A stretch of DNA of 64,000 nt from contig NC_135497.1 in NCBI RefSeq assembly GCF_052857255.1, forward strand, positions 192,914,530 to 192,978,529. The letters are read 5' to 3'. Both the position numbers and the translations under genes were made by a program. Below are positions 51,968-64,000 of this stretch, one piece after another. The stretch comes from Amblyomma americanum. Taxonomy: Eukaryota > Arthropoda > Arachnida > Ixodida > Ixodidae. The notes under the pieces are model-generated. The model was not told where the DNA came from. It ran no database searches and worked only from the letters and a program-made list of their open reading frames with translations. Position 1 is the stretch's first letter. Each line of letters begins with the position of its first letter.

Positions 51968-54189
51968 AATTTTCAAGATTTCTGGGGAAATTAATCAAGA
52001 TTGCTGAGGGACATTCTTTGAAAACTGCCATGAACCAGGAAATAAATTCGATATCATAAACAAGTTTGCTCTAATGGCCAATGGCATGATTATGACACCA
52101 GTACAAGGGAAGGGTTACATACTAAAGACATGTGTTGGGTTTCTACAGGCATTAAAAACTAAAGCAGCCACCTGCACTGAAAGCTCTCAAAGATAAGTGC
52201 TAATTAATGGTTGGTTCTAGCTACAAGTACACACAGTCTGGCTGATTTTTGGGTGCCAAAACCTTACACCTGTTGGTTTGTTTGTTTTTTTTTATCCCAG
52301 GTGGTCTAAATTAATCTGGAGGCCTCCAGCATTAGTTATAGTACCATGCAGATTTGAAACATTAGACCCCACAAACTCCTACTCCTTTTCGGAGCAGTCA
52401 CACGAGTCACTCCTTAATTACAACTGTAATACTGGATATGTTACAACCGAAATCAAGATTTTGGATCTCATTAGTATTCAGTAGAAAATAACTGCCTATG
52501 CTGAAGGCCACCCCAGGTGAAAACGTTCAACTGGAAATTCAACTGGGAGTAACTGGTTTCAAATGGGAGTAACTGGTCCCAGTTGGAAACCAACTGAATT
52601 TGGTTTGTACTTTGGGACCTTGAGGGGATTTAACATTGGTTCGAACAAAGTGTTCAAACTAAAGGGCCACTTTACTCAGCAAGGCTGACATCCTCCAAAG
52701 GTTGGCATAAGTGGAGCTTGTTGTGCATGCTAGTGAGCTGGTATTCCTGGCACGTACATGGCACTTGAACTTGAGGGCACCAGGGAAGCCCTGTCCTTCT
52801 TGTATATATTTAGGCATGTTCTAGGGTAGTTTTTTCAGAAAACAAGAGATAGCAGCTACAAGTTTATATTATTTTCTTCAGTGATTTGTGCTCTTTCCAC
52901 TGTACTTCAGCTATTTCATGCTGAAGGACTAGATTTTAGGCCACTCTTGGTCTTTTTTTTTCTCTATAAAATGCACAGTTCACAGCACATGCCACTTTTT
53001 GGCTCAGGATATTCCTACATGATTGTATGAAATATATTAAGAGAGTTGGCTTTCTGTCTTGATCTCGTTTTGAAACTAATGGTGCTGTTGTAGCAAAAAA
53101 TCTGGCTTGAGATAAATGAGATGAGAGTAAAAAATAAATTCACCACAGAGTTTTTCTCTGTGCCAAAAATTCCTGACCCATTTATTTCGTAGACGCCACA
53201 TCCATAGTCAACATTCAACTCATTGTGCTTCTTTACCAGTTGTTAAGCTTCCTAGTCTTTTTTGAGCCTTGCTGCACTGCTTGGTCAGTAAAGTAGCTCG
53301 ACGCTGGTCAGCTTCTTTCAGACAGCGGAGAGCGTTTAGGTTCTTGGGGCATTTAAGCTAACCTGAGGCCGTGTCTCTTGCTATGTTTCCATCGTTGAAT
53401 GTTATCACAGGATCTTGAGTTGAAACCTATATTTGCTTGCTCCCAGATAATGTGACTCAGACTAAGAGGCTAACATGCACGCTAGGAGCTTTGTGATTCT
53501 TGCCATATGTGTTTTTATTACAACTGAACTGAGAGGCATACAGTTTTGGTTATGGAGTTGGGTTTCAAAAGGCAGGTAAAACATTGCCACCACTCACCTC
53601 CTCTTTTTGAAAACTATTCTTTAAGTGGAACTGTGCTCCACAGAAAATGCACGATACTTGAAAAGATGCAGAAAAGAATGTACTTTCAGAAATCCAGCAA
53701 AAGCCTTTTTTTTTTGGCTTAATTTGTCAAAAATAAAGAAACTAGTATAGCACATAAAAGGCTACAGCTATGCTAGTGGAAGAAGATTCTGATTCCGAAG
53801 TTTCCAAACTTCTTCTAAGAGCAAGTTGGTTGAGATCCGTGATTGCTGAGCACCGTGAATATGAAACACGCAGAGAGGAAAGGACAGAACCAAGCTGATA
53901 GTAAGTGCTTGGTCTTGTCCTTTCTTCTCTAAGTGTTTGGTCTTTGTGGTGCTCAACCATCCTCCTCTTTGTAGGAAGGATAACTCATTGGCCTCCTTTT
54001 CATGGCATTAAAAGGCTTCATAATCCTGAATTCATCATAATAACTACTCTGACTGCCGTTCAATCTCTCATTGGTACAAGCTATGCACCTCATATCCTAA
54101 TTATGAAAAAAAACACTGATGGAGTGCTTGCCTCAGCCATTTTGTAGTTTTATGGAGCCTTAATTTGCCAGTTTTTCCTGCTTACTAGA
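51968..54189 (+). other. GFPT intron segment with two small repeat pieces
   Basis: A SINE-body scrap (CCAGGTGGTCTAAATTAATC) lies at about 52299-52400. At 52511-52612, CCCAGGTGAAAACG starts a strip of CAACTGG variants matching one end of the element at 61043-63145. The rest is AT-rich and shows no exon. The short GFPT exon expected between 43562 and 55292 was not found here. Confidence 0.45.
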
Positions 54190-54674
54190 GCACCCCGAGC
54201 ACGGGGGAAAGAGGAGCACCTACAAAATTACGGGGAAATTGTTAACCATTACAAATTGGGATGTAGGCTGGTACCCCTACCAGACCCAAAATTAAACAAT
54301 AGAGAAGCTGTCGCGTGGAGGCGGCTACAAAACAATACATTTATGAACCCGGTGTGGGCTTACCACGTGTACACAGAGCTGAGGTCACAGGATCGATGCA
54401 CACACCGTTGGGGCGAGAGGGACCCTCGACCACATAATTTGGGAGTGCCCAAATTCTCCCGGGGCGGGCAAAAATATTGATAGTAGAGAAGCCTAGGAGA
54501 TCCTGTTAATAAGCCTGGACCCTGAGCTCCAGCGCAACATCATCCATCTGGCGGAAGAGGCCGCTACCAGTCAAGGACTGCCAGCCAGCCTTGAACCGCA
54601 GACACGAAACTCCGTCTCCCAGGCCTGCGTGCCACGGGCTGGGAGAGTAAAGACTGGGATTGATTGATTGATAC
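54190..54674 (+). mobile_element. Non-LTR retrotransposon 3' end with (GATT)n tail
   Basis: The coding part reads LGCRLVPLPDPKLNNREAVA then WRRLQNNTFMNPVWAYHVY, the region after RNase H in I-clade-like tick elements, followed by a damaged CCHC-like block (DRCTHRWGERD) and, in a shifted frame, sequence like ALRQNIIHLAEEAATSQGLP. The 3' end is GACTGGGATTGATTGATTG. Immediately after it, CGATCAATCAATCAATC forms an inverted copy of the tail. Confidence 0.65.
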
Positions 54675-54693
54675 GTCGATCAATCAATCAATC

Positions 54694-55291
54694 CTGCTTA
54701 CTTTTTGTCATCATATTTCTATACAAAGTAGAATAGGCAAGAAAAAAGAAATAAAAATAATTTCCCCGCGCGCATCTTTCTGTACAGTGGGTACGGTGCC
54801 ATTTTATTTGCAGCATGTTTGATTTTGCAATTGGACTGTACGAAGTCTAGTTGGACTTATACCAGTGCTTATCAGTAGTACAGGTGTGAGATGCTCAGCT
54901 CATGACAACAGCCACCATGCATGCTATAGTCTGTGTGCACGACACTCACTGCAGCCCACAGGGGTGTGATCTCTCAGGAGCATCAAAGGGCACATATGAC
55001 TCCATCACTTCTTGCAGTCTTGTGGCAGTTATCACTTGAAATTAAGCTTTCTTTTTAATGAATTTGATTGCTCAAATTGTTTATTTTTAAACTTTGGGCA
55101 TTCATTGTCAGTTTGAGGCAGTTGGCAGCTGTATTTGCTATGTTAATGCAAGCTGCAGGAAGATGCATATCATTTCGAAAGCTTATTGGCTCACATTTGT
55201 TGATGATCTATTCTTTTTCAGACTGCGCCATTGGTCGTTATAGCCTTTTGTGTTGACTGTCATGCAGTTTGAGCACTTCCCATTATTTCAG
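54694..55291 (+). other. GFPT intron segment, no gene seen
   Basis: AT-rich, no repeats recognised. It ends in the acceptor CCCATTATTTCAG for the exon at 55292. Confidence 0.45.
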
Positions 55292-55384
55292 ATTCGGCGA
55301 TTCACAGATTGAAGAGGACACTTGGTGAGAATGTGAACCGTGAGATCATCACACTCAAGATGGAAATCCAGCAAATTATAAAAG
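55292..55384 (+). CDS. GFPT1: GFPT exon (IHRLKR linker before the first SIS domain)
   Basis: Acceptor TTTCAG at 55286-55291 and donor AAAG/GTATAG at 55385. Skipping the first two bases, it reads SAIHRLKRTLGENVNREIIT and LKMEIQQIIK, which matches the conserved segment in front of the isomerase domain of animal GFPT (IHR.KR...LQMELQQIMKG). It ends one base into a Gly codon completed by the next exon. It enters two bases into a codon, so it does not join in phase to the exon at 43436-43562, which itself ends with two codon bases; a short exon between them is required. Confidence 0.85.
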
Positions 55385-55669
55385 GTATAGTTGCACGATA
55401 ATACATCAACCATGAATCTATTCAAGGCTTAGGCTTTAGCTAGAGCACTGCATATTGTGTATTGTTAGATGTAGGAGTGTTTTTGCAGGCTGCAGCAAGA
55501 CTGATTAAAACACAATGTTTGAGACATGTCATGCTACAGTCAAAAAACTTTGGATTCTTTTAAGGCTTATTTGCCAGATGCATGCATTGTGCAGCTACGG
55601 CTGCACTTATTTATCTCGTGCTTTTGTATTTGTCATCACATGTGACCTGATTTTTCTATTTTTACTCAG

Positions 55670-55863
55670 GAAACTTCAGCTCCTTCATGCAAAAGGAGAT
55701 CTTTGAGCAGCCGGAGTCTGTGATCAACACCATGAGAGGACGATTAAGTTTTGAGAAAGAGACTGTGGTTCTGGGGGGCATCAAAGACTACATCGCAGAG
55801 GTCAAGCGTTGCAGACGACTGCTGCTCATTGGCTGCGGCACCAGCTACCATAGTGCCATAGCT
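55670..55863 (+). CDS. GFPT1: GFPT exon (start of SIS domain 1)
   Basis: Acceptor TTTTTACTCAG ends at 55669; donor GCT/GTAAGT starts at 55864. The frame continues the previous exon: [72 protein letters not shown] is nearly invariant in GFPT proteins, and LIGCGTSYH is the sugar-phosphate-binding turn of the first SIS domain, which converts fructose-6-phosphate to the aldose product. The exon is intact, 194 bp, with clean splice signals. Confidence 0.9.
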
Positions 55864-58282
<2,419 letters not shown>

Positions 58283-58495
58283 TCATTATTTCCTATTCTC
58301 ATGGATGGATGAAGCTGAGGTAAAAGCTGCATGCAAGCAGCTTGAAGAACCCTCAACTCCCGTACAAACAACAGCAATGGAAGATATACACACAGTATAA
58401 GGAGCACTTTCACAGTGTGACAAATCCTAATGGGTATAATACTATGAAAAAATGTATATAACACAAGGATAATAAAAAAGTGATTGCTTTAAAAA
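58283..58495 (-). mobile_element. CR1-like non-LTR 3' end with ATGAATGA tail
   Basis: The minus strand has AAGCTGCTTGCATGCAGCTT, a perfect hairpin of the same kind as in the tail at 30610-30926, then CATCCATCCATGAGAATAGG and a terminal AATAATGAATGAATGAAT. No coding sequence remains. Confidence 0.45.
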
Positions 58496-58514
58496 AAAAG
58501 ATATAATAATGTAG

Positions 58515-60575
58515 CGTCAGATGCATAGACCTCCTTCGCCCCGCGACGTCACGAAGATGCGGTGGCGCTGATGTTAGCAGCGACTTTCGCATGGTAGGCA
58601 AAACAGGTTCCGCTTGCCCGTGCCTACCGCAGCTACCGGCGGCTGCTTCAAGCCTGTGCACTGCAGAAGCAGCATGTATTGATGTATTGACCAGCTGCGT
58701 CACTTCTGGATCCGCGTAGTAGCATAGAAAAAAATTTAAATTAGTCTCGATAGGTTTTTCGCACATAAATGCCGCATTCGGAAACTGGCTAACAGGCATT
58801 GCGCCACGTATAGTAAAGCGCGAAGTCTGGGAGTCGATAGACACTGCCACTCAATGCACTTAATAGCATGCAAGTTACTGCGTTCATTCACCTGAATATC
58901 AGGATAGTAGGCTGATAATTGCTCAGTGAAAAAAAAGACATATGTAGCTGCACACGTACTTATCACCTTGAGCCTGAGTGCACGGGGTGCCGGCAGGTTC
59001 ACTCGCCCCCAACGAATGCGTTCTTTTGTTAATAGCACAGCATGGTTTAATGGTGCGTTTTATGGCATTTAATATTTACTTGAAACTGTTTCTAGATATG
59101 ACGACGTAATTATTTGATTCGAGTACAAAGAAGTCTGGTAAGTTGTGTCAATCTTGCGCGGTCACGTTGGTGTGCTTAGAATAGCGTACCTTAAGTGTGC
59201 CAAACGCCATATGCTTTTTCATTGCATCATGCATGTGTCATGCTTCATGAGGTAGTATATGATCGCGAAGCTTGTTTGGAAAGAAGCAGCCGCAGGCGTG
59301 CTACTAACAGACACGTGGCGAGATTGAGAGGGGACGTGGCAATGAAAACTGTTTTCGCTATTTATGCATGCGATATGTAACTAAACTTGGTGCAAATATG
59401 AAATTCCTACGCTAGTTTCAGTAATTCCTTTTATTCATAGCTATACCTGGTGCAGTTCTGGGTAATTATAATTAACAACCTCGTCAAGTCACCCCAAGGT
59501 CTTAAATAACTGAGTAGATAGTGTCCATTTTTTTATGCCAGCATGTACACAAAGCCCTGTTCAGTATGATGACGCGATTAGATCTTTTTCAAGATGATTA
59601 GTACTTATGCATGCATAGTTACATGAAAACGTTTCTTACAAAAATACAGTACTGCACGTGTAGGAAAAAGAGATATATTATGCTCTTCAATGTCTCATGA
59701 ATAGTTTGCGACAAATTGAATCATTTGATTTTCATGCAAATTACGAAGGTTAGTGATCCAGTCGCAGAAAATTTTAGAGGTCAGAAAACGAACCTTAAAG
59801 TTTATTCTCTCGTTTACGGCCTCTTTGCTTCCGCTTTTATCAAAGAAATGCGGCACTGCAATCAAAGAAATTACCTCACAATTTTTGACGACCACACATC
59901 TAAAAAGCGTAATTTATAAATTTGTACTCAATATTTTGCTATAATTTTTCGTCACGAAACAAGACTCCAGGGCTAGGAAAGAAAATAATTCTAGAAATAA
60001 AAAATTTTCACCAAATCGACCAGCTTAACAAGAGCACAAGTCGGCCTGGCTGGTGCGTGGTCATGCGGCTAAAAACAGTGCTAAGCGAGACAGGGGAGAT
60101 CAGGGACACGACGCTGTCCCCACTTTTTGCACAGCGCGACACGTATGCCGATGAGCGCACGTCTGCTCCGACGAAGCAACGCCAGCACTTCCCCTCACTA
60201 TTGTCTCGAAGTAAAATCATTCCGGATAGTGCAGAGTGTCAAAATTTATTTCATTCAATGCCTAGCGTATAAATCAACAGCAGAAACGCTTTCTACATCT
60301 TTACTACTAACCAAATATATAAAAATCACAGTGGCAAACTAGTTCTCTGAATACGCCGCACGTGGCCAACGCAAGCTCGTGTACTTCGACAAATTACTAA
60401 GTTCGAAGCATCAACCATTGCTATGATTCGCAGAAACTGGAAACGCACCTACAGCCCTTGAAAACCCGCGCTCAACACCTATCCGCAACGCCACTCCCTG
60501 ACCTTTTGCCTACCACGAGCCCGCTAGCGACTGCAGCGCCACCTCGTTTGTTTACAAACATGCAGGAGGTCTATA
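58515..60575. repeat. Inverted-repeat pair, candidate DNA transposon
   Basis: About 85 bases at 58518-58605 recur inverted at 60497-60575: ATAGACCTCCT at the outer end, then GGTGGCGCTG and GGTAGGCAAAA further in, with diverged spacers. The 1.9 kb between them is AT-rich without a transposase-like frame. It could be a non-autonomous DNA element or two separate repeats that happen to face each other. No target duplication is evident. Confidence 0.4.
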
Positions 60576-60868
60576 GCAAGTGGTGAGCATATTGATTAGA
60601 GGCAACATTTCATGAGCAACTTGAATTCTGACAGAGTTTGGTTGAGAATTTCTATGCCTCTATTGTGCAAACTATTTAGAAGTTTGGGCAGGCGACACTG
60701 AAGCATTTGATCACCATAATTAGTATGGAATCTGGGAACTTTCCATGCATCTGTATGACGAGTTAGTCGTGCTGGTGCAGGCTGCTCCAAGTTTGCTATA
60801 TCAGTGAATGTCATGCAATGTTTTCGAGAACTAAAATAAAAATGTTTTAAGTCTTTGATTATAGATTT

Positions 60869-60932
60869 GTGTGCTTTGTATACCTACCCTATACAAAGCA
60901 CACAGGTTCAGTGTGCTTTGTATAGGGTAGGT
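60869..60932. repeat. 21-bp perfect inverted repeat with a third partial arm
   Basis: CCTACCCTATACAAAGCACAC at about 60883-60903 has an exact inverted copy at about 60912-60932, and GTGCTTTGTATA occurs again just before at 60871. The hairpin is therefore able to form in two alternative registers. Confidence 0.75.
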
Positions 60933-61042
60933 TTTCAATAACACAAAAGATTTTTTTTGCAAAAATAGATGTTTGATAATATATTGGATTCGGTTGTCGA
61001 GCCCCATACCAAATGGCAATGCTGTATGTGGGAGGAAAATAA

Positions 61043-63145
61043 CCCAGGTGAAAATTTCTAACTGGTTTCCAACTGGTCCCAGTCCATCTGGTTTAAGGAA
61101 CAGATTTCCAGTTGCAACTGGGACCAGTTGCATCTGGGAACAGTTGCATCTGGAACCAGTTGCAATCTCAGATGCAACTGGAACCCATTTCAATCCCAGA
61201 TGCATCTGGGGCCCGTTGCAATCCCAGATGCGGCGGGGGCCTAATGCAGCCCATTCACACACGTTTCCACGGGAGCGTCGGGACATCCAAGCACTCTAGC
61301 TAGCTCAAATACATTTGAGTAAGCGAGTGTGCATGGTCGTCACAGGAGATCAAAACACTGAAGATAAGTTTTGAGTGCATCAATGTTTATTGCCCTTTGC
61401 ACCTTCATTGAATCTTGAATCTTCTCGCTGAGCCCGTTCGTCATGTTTTAAGACAGCTGCGGTGGCATTAATACTCTTCTGCCGAGCTCAATAGGTCAGG
61501 GTTGCTGCAAACCAAAACATAATAGTTCATTTTTATAGGTGACAAGAGCACACAGCAAGTACAAATAAAATTTACCCTCTTTACCCACGCAAGTCTATGA
61601 GGCGTCCAGGGGTGCTCTCTGCAGCATTAAGACGCAATCGTGCTGAGCGGAGTTCGCTTCCACATGCACTTCGGCACACGATCCGAACGCATGCCTACTT
61701 CTCGTATAGTAGAGATCAGTTGCATACATCACCAGCCTTTGTTTCAATGAACAGCTAGTTTGGAAAAACAGCCAAACGAGTTAGCATAAAAATATAACTT
61801 GCCACTAAATGCGTTAGAATTTTTTCATTACGATAGCAAAAATAGCATAAAATACACTTAAATGAGCAAACTGAGTAGGCATCTGGAAAGGGCATGATTC
61901 CATCCAGTGAAAACGACTTGTAGTCCTAATTGGTATTGACGGGTCCACTTCACCGAGTAGTCAAAGCAAGCAAACTCTCTTCCTTCAGCACTATCAAGGA
62001 AAGAACTGCTGAACAATCTCGCCAACAATAGTATGCGAAAAATTAATTCTATGTCGAGGTTCTTCAAACACAACGTTCCCACGGAACATGATGAGAAATT
62101 CCACACGCCATTCGCGCGACCATTGCCGCAATGACTACCCTAGCACGGACAGTGTGTGCGAAACTGACGTTTGTTTCGGCAACTTTTTTTACTTACTACT
62201 CTGTTTTCACTAGCATAAAAAATAAGTTAATAATTTTTAAATTGTAATGAATTACTTTTCTCATAGCTGCAATTGTCATGCATAGTTTGTGCTATTATTG
62301 ACAAAATACATTGTGAACGTCAACGCGATGGCGGCGTAGAGAATGACACCCACACCCGGTCCGCTGATGGCTGAAGACACAGCATGTCGCGGAAGTCACG
62401 GTCTTGGAAGTTCGTTTTGGGATGGTTCGGCAATTATAAATAAATAAATAAATATAATGTTACCATGTCCGAAACGCCTATGTCACAAAAAGGTTGAGAC
62501 AGAAAGAGAACAGGCTTAATAAAACAAAAAAAAATTAAGCAGTAATGCGTGCACACGATATTTTCGCAGCATATGCGTGTCGACACATGTTTTGAGGGAA
62601 GTGGTGTTATTCGCCAGGAGAGCGCCTACGGGCGTTTTCAAATGCATTGTACAGAGTGCAATCGGAATGATGTTCGCCAATAAGCCAGCTTCCATCTAAT
62701 TTCGCATTACGTTCACTTCTGCGCCTAATGACTGTGCAATGTGCTGAGCCGCAGCAGCATTTATTTCCTTCTCGACGTCCCTTCAAGCAGTAAAAAAACT
62801 TGCCATTTGGTTTTAACCCACGACCAGTTCTGCCCAGTTGGCCCTCAATTGGGAATTTTTGCTTCCCACTTGACCCACAAATGGAACCACTTCTCAGTTG
62901 GCTCTCTTCACTGCTTGGCTCTCAACTGGGAATTGATGTTTCCCAGTTGGTGGAAAACTTGACCAATTGCCTCCCACTTGGTCCCCAAGTGGGACCAGTT
63001 GGGCTCCATCTGGGTGTCCAAGTGGAACCAGTTGACTTCTAACTGGTACCAGTTGGTCTCCAACTGGTTTCCAACTGGGACCAGTTACTCCCAGTTGAAA
63101 CCAATTACTCCCAATTGAATTTCCAGTTGAAGATTTTCACCTGGG
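61043..63145. mobile_element. Candidate fold-back element with CAACTGG-rich ends
   Basis: The left end starts CCCAGGTGAAAATT (61043-61056) and the right end is its inverse, ATTTTCACCTGGG (63133-63145). Behind each terminus lies a strip of degenerate CAACTGG/CCAGTTG units, about 190 bp on the left (to about 61240) and about 330 bp on the right (from about 62810). The 1.55-kb core has no recognised frame. A third terminus of the same kind occurs at 52511-52612. A target duplication is not clear. The arms resemble fold-back or long-TIR DNA elements built from subrepeats. Confidence 0.6.
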
Positions 63146-63254
63146 AATTTATGTATTATAAATTACAAGCTTTACTTGCAAGCTTTAAATGCAAGAATTT
63201 CTAATGCCACCTTGCTACAGCCATGCATAAAAATATATAATCAGCCAAGGCGGT

Positions 63255-63408
63255 CGGATTTCGATGGAGAGGCTCATGTACTGTGCAATGTCAGTTCATG
63301 TTAAAGAACCCCAGGTGGTCGAAATTTCCGGAGCCCTTCACTACGCCGTCCCTCATAGCCTGAGTTGCTTGGGGAGTTTAAACCCCCATAAACCATAACC
63401 ATAAATGT
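63255..63408 (+). mobile_element. SINE fragment, 6945-7190 subfamily
   Basis: The body from GGCGGTCGGATTTCGATGGA through GTACTGTGCAATGTCAGTTC, CCAGGTGGTCGAAATTTCCG and TAGCCTGAGTTGCTTGGGGA to a CATAAACCATAACCATAAA tail. The tRNA-like head is lost. Confidence 0.65.

Positions 63409-64000
<592 letters not shown>

Noticed and set aside
62441..62455. AAAT microsatellite
   Set aside because: Very short simple repeat, not linked to an element end.

Overview
The window is animal nuclear DNA, almost certainly from a hard tick (Ixodida), probably a metastriate species. The evidence is the repeat content: many copies of a tRNA-derived SINE that looks like the tick family Ruka, several tick-type non-LTR retrotransposons, a Penelope-like element, and Ty3/gypsy elements, all scattered through long AT-rich introns. 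Only two host genes are supported. One is the glutamine:fructose-6-phosphate amidotransferase gene (GFPT): five plus-strand exons between 43.4 kb and the window end. The other is a C2H2 zinc-finger terminal exon at 29.9-30.4 kb. A CpG-rich block at 9.6-9.9 kb with a YY1-like site and a perfect splice donor looks like a promoter and first exon, but the gene it belongs to is not shown by the sequence.

Layout. 0-2.9 kb: one non-LTR element on the minus strand, split inside its reverse transcriptase (RT) by a second, plus-strand, 5'-truncated non-LTR element. 2.9-4.6 kb: a pile-up of six Ruka-type SINE pieces in both orientations with a 65-bp palindrome at one junction. 4.7-6.9 kb: a decayed RTE-like element between two diverged direct repeats. 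7.5 kb: a 58-bp-arm fold-back with 12-bp direct repeats outside. 8.2-9.1 kb: a Helitron-like N-terminal fragment with STPR-type repeats, tandemly duplicated, with a SINE in the second copy. 11.0-15.3 kb: SINEs and a CR1-like element whose ORF1 has a PHD-like finger and an SGNH esterase-like domain. 15.3-29.9 kb: AT-rich, intron-like DNA with SINEs, one copy of an unclassified ~790-bp repeat, and a hAT-like transposase pseudogene (23.4-26.8 kb) interrupted by an inverted pair of Penelope GIY-YIG copies.

29.9-43 kb: zinc-finger exon; a CR1-like 3' region carrying a gypsy deletion derivative in its 3' UTR; a full-length Ruka-type SINE; a dead second zinc-finger exon; the second copy of the ~790-bp repeat; and an inverted SINE pair. 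43.4-64 kb: the GFPT locus. Its introns hold a non-LTR 3' end, a fold-back hairpin, an almost full-length but dead gypsy element (46.7-52.0 kb), another non-LTR 3' end, two inverted-repeat candidates, and an unusual 2.1-kb element whose two ends are built from variants of CAACTGG.

No transposable-element open reading frame here looks intact. The mobile DNA is layered (LINE in LINE, gypsy in LINE, Penelope in hAT, SINE in Helitron), so relative insertion ages can be read. GFPT is the only metabolic gene, with rate-limiting hexosamine synthesis as its established role. One short GFPT exon expected between 43.6 and 55.3 kb was not found.
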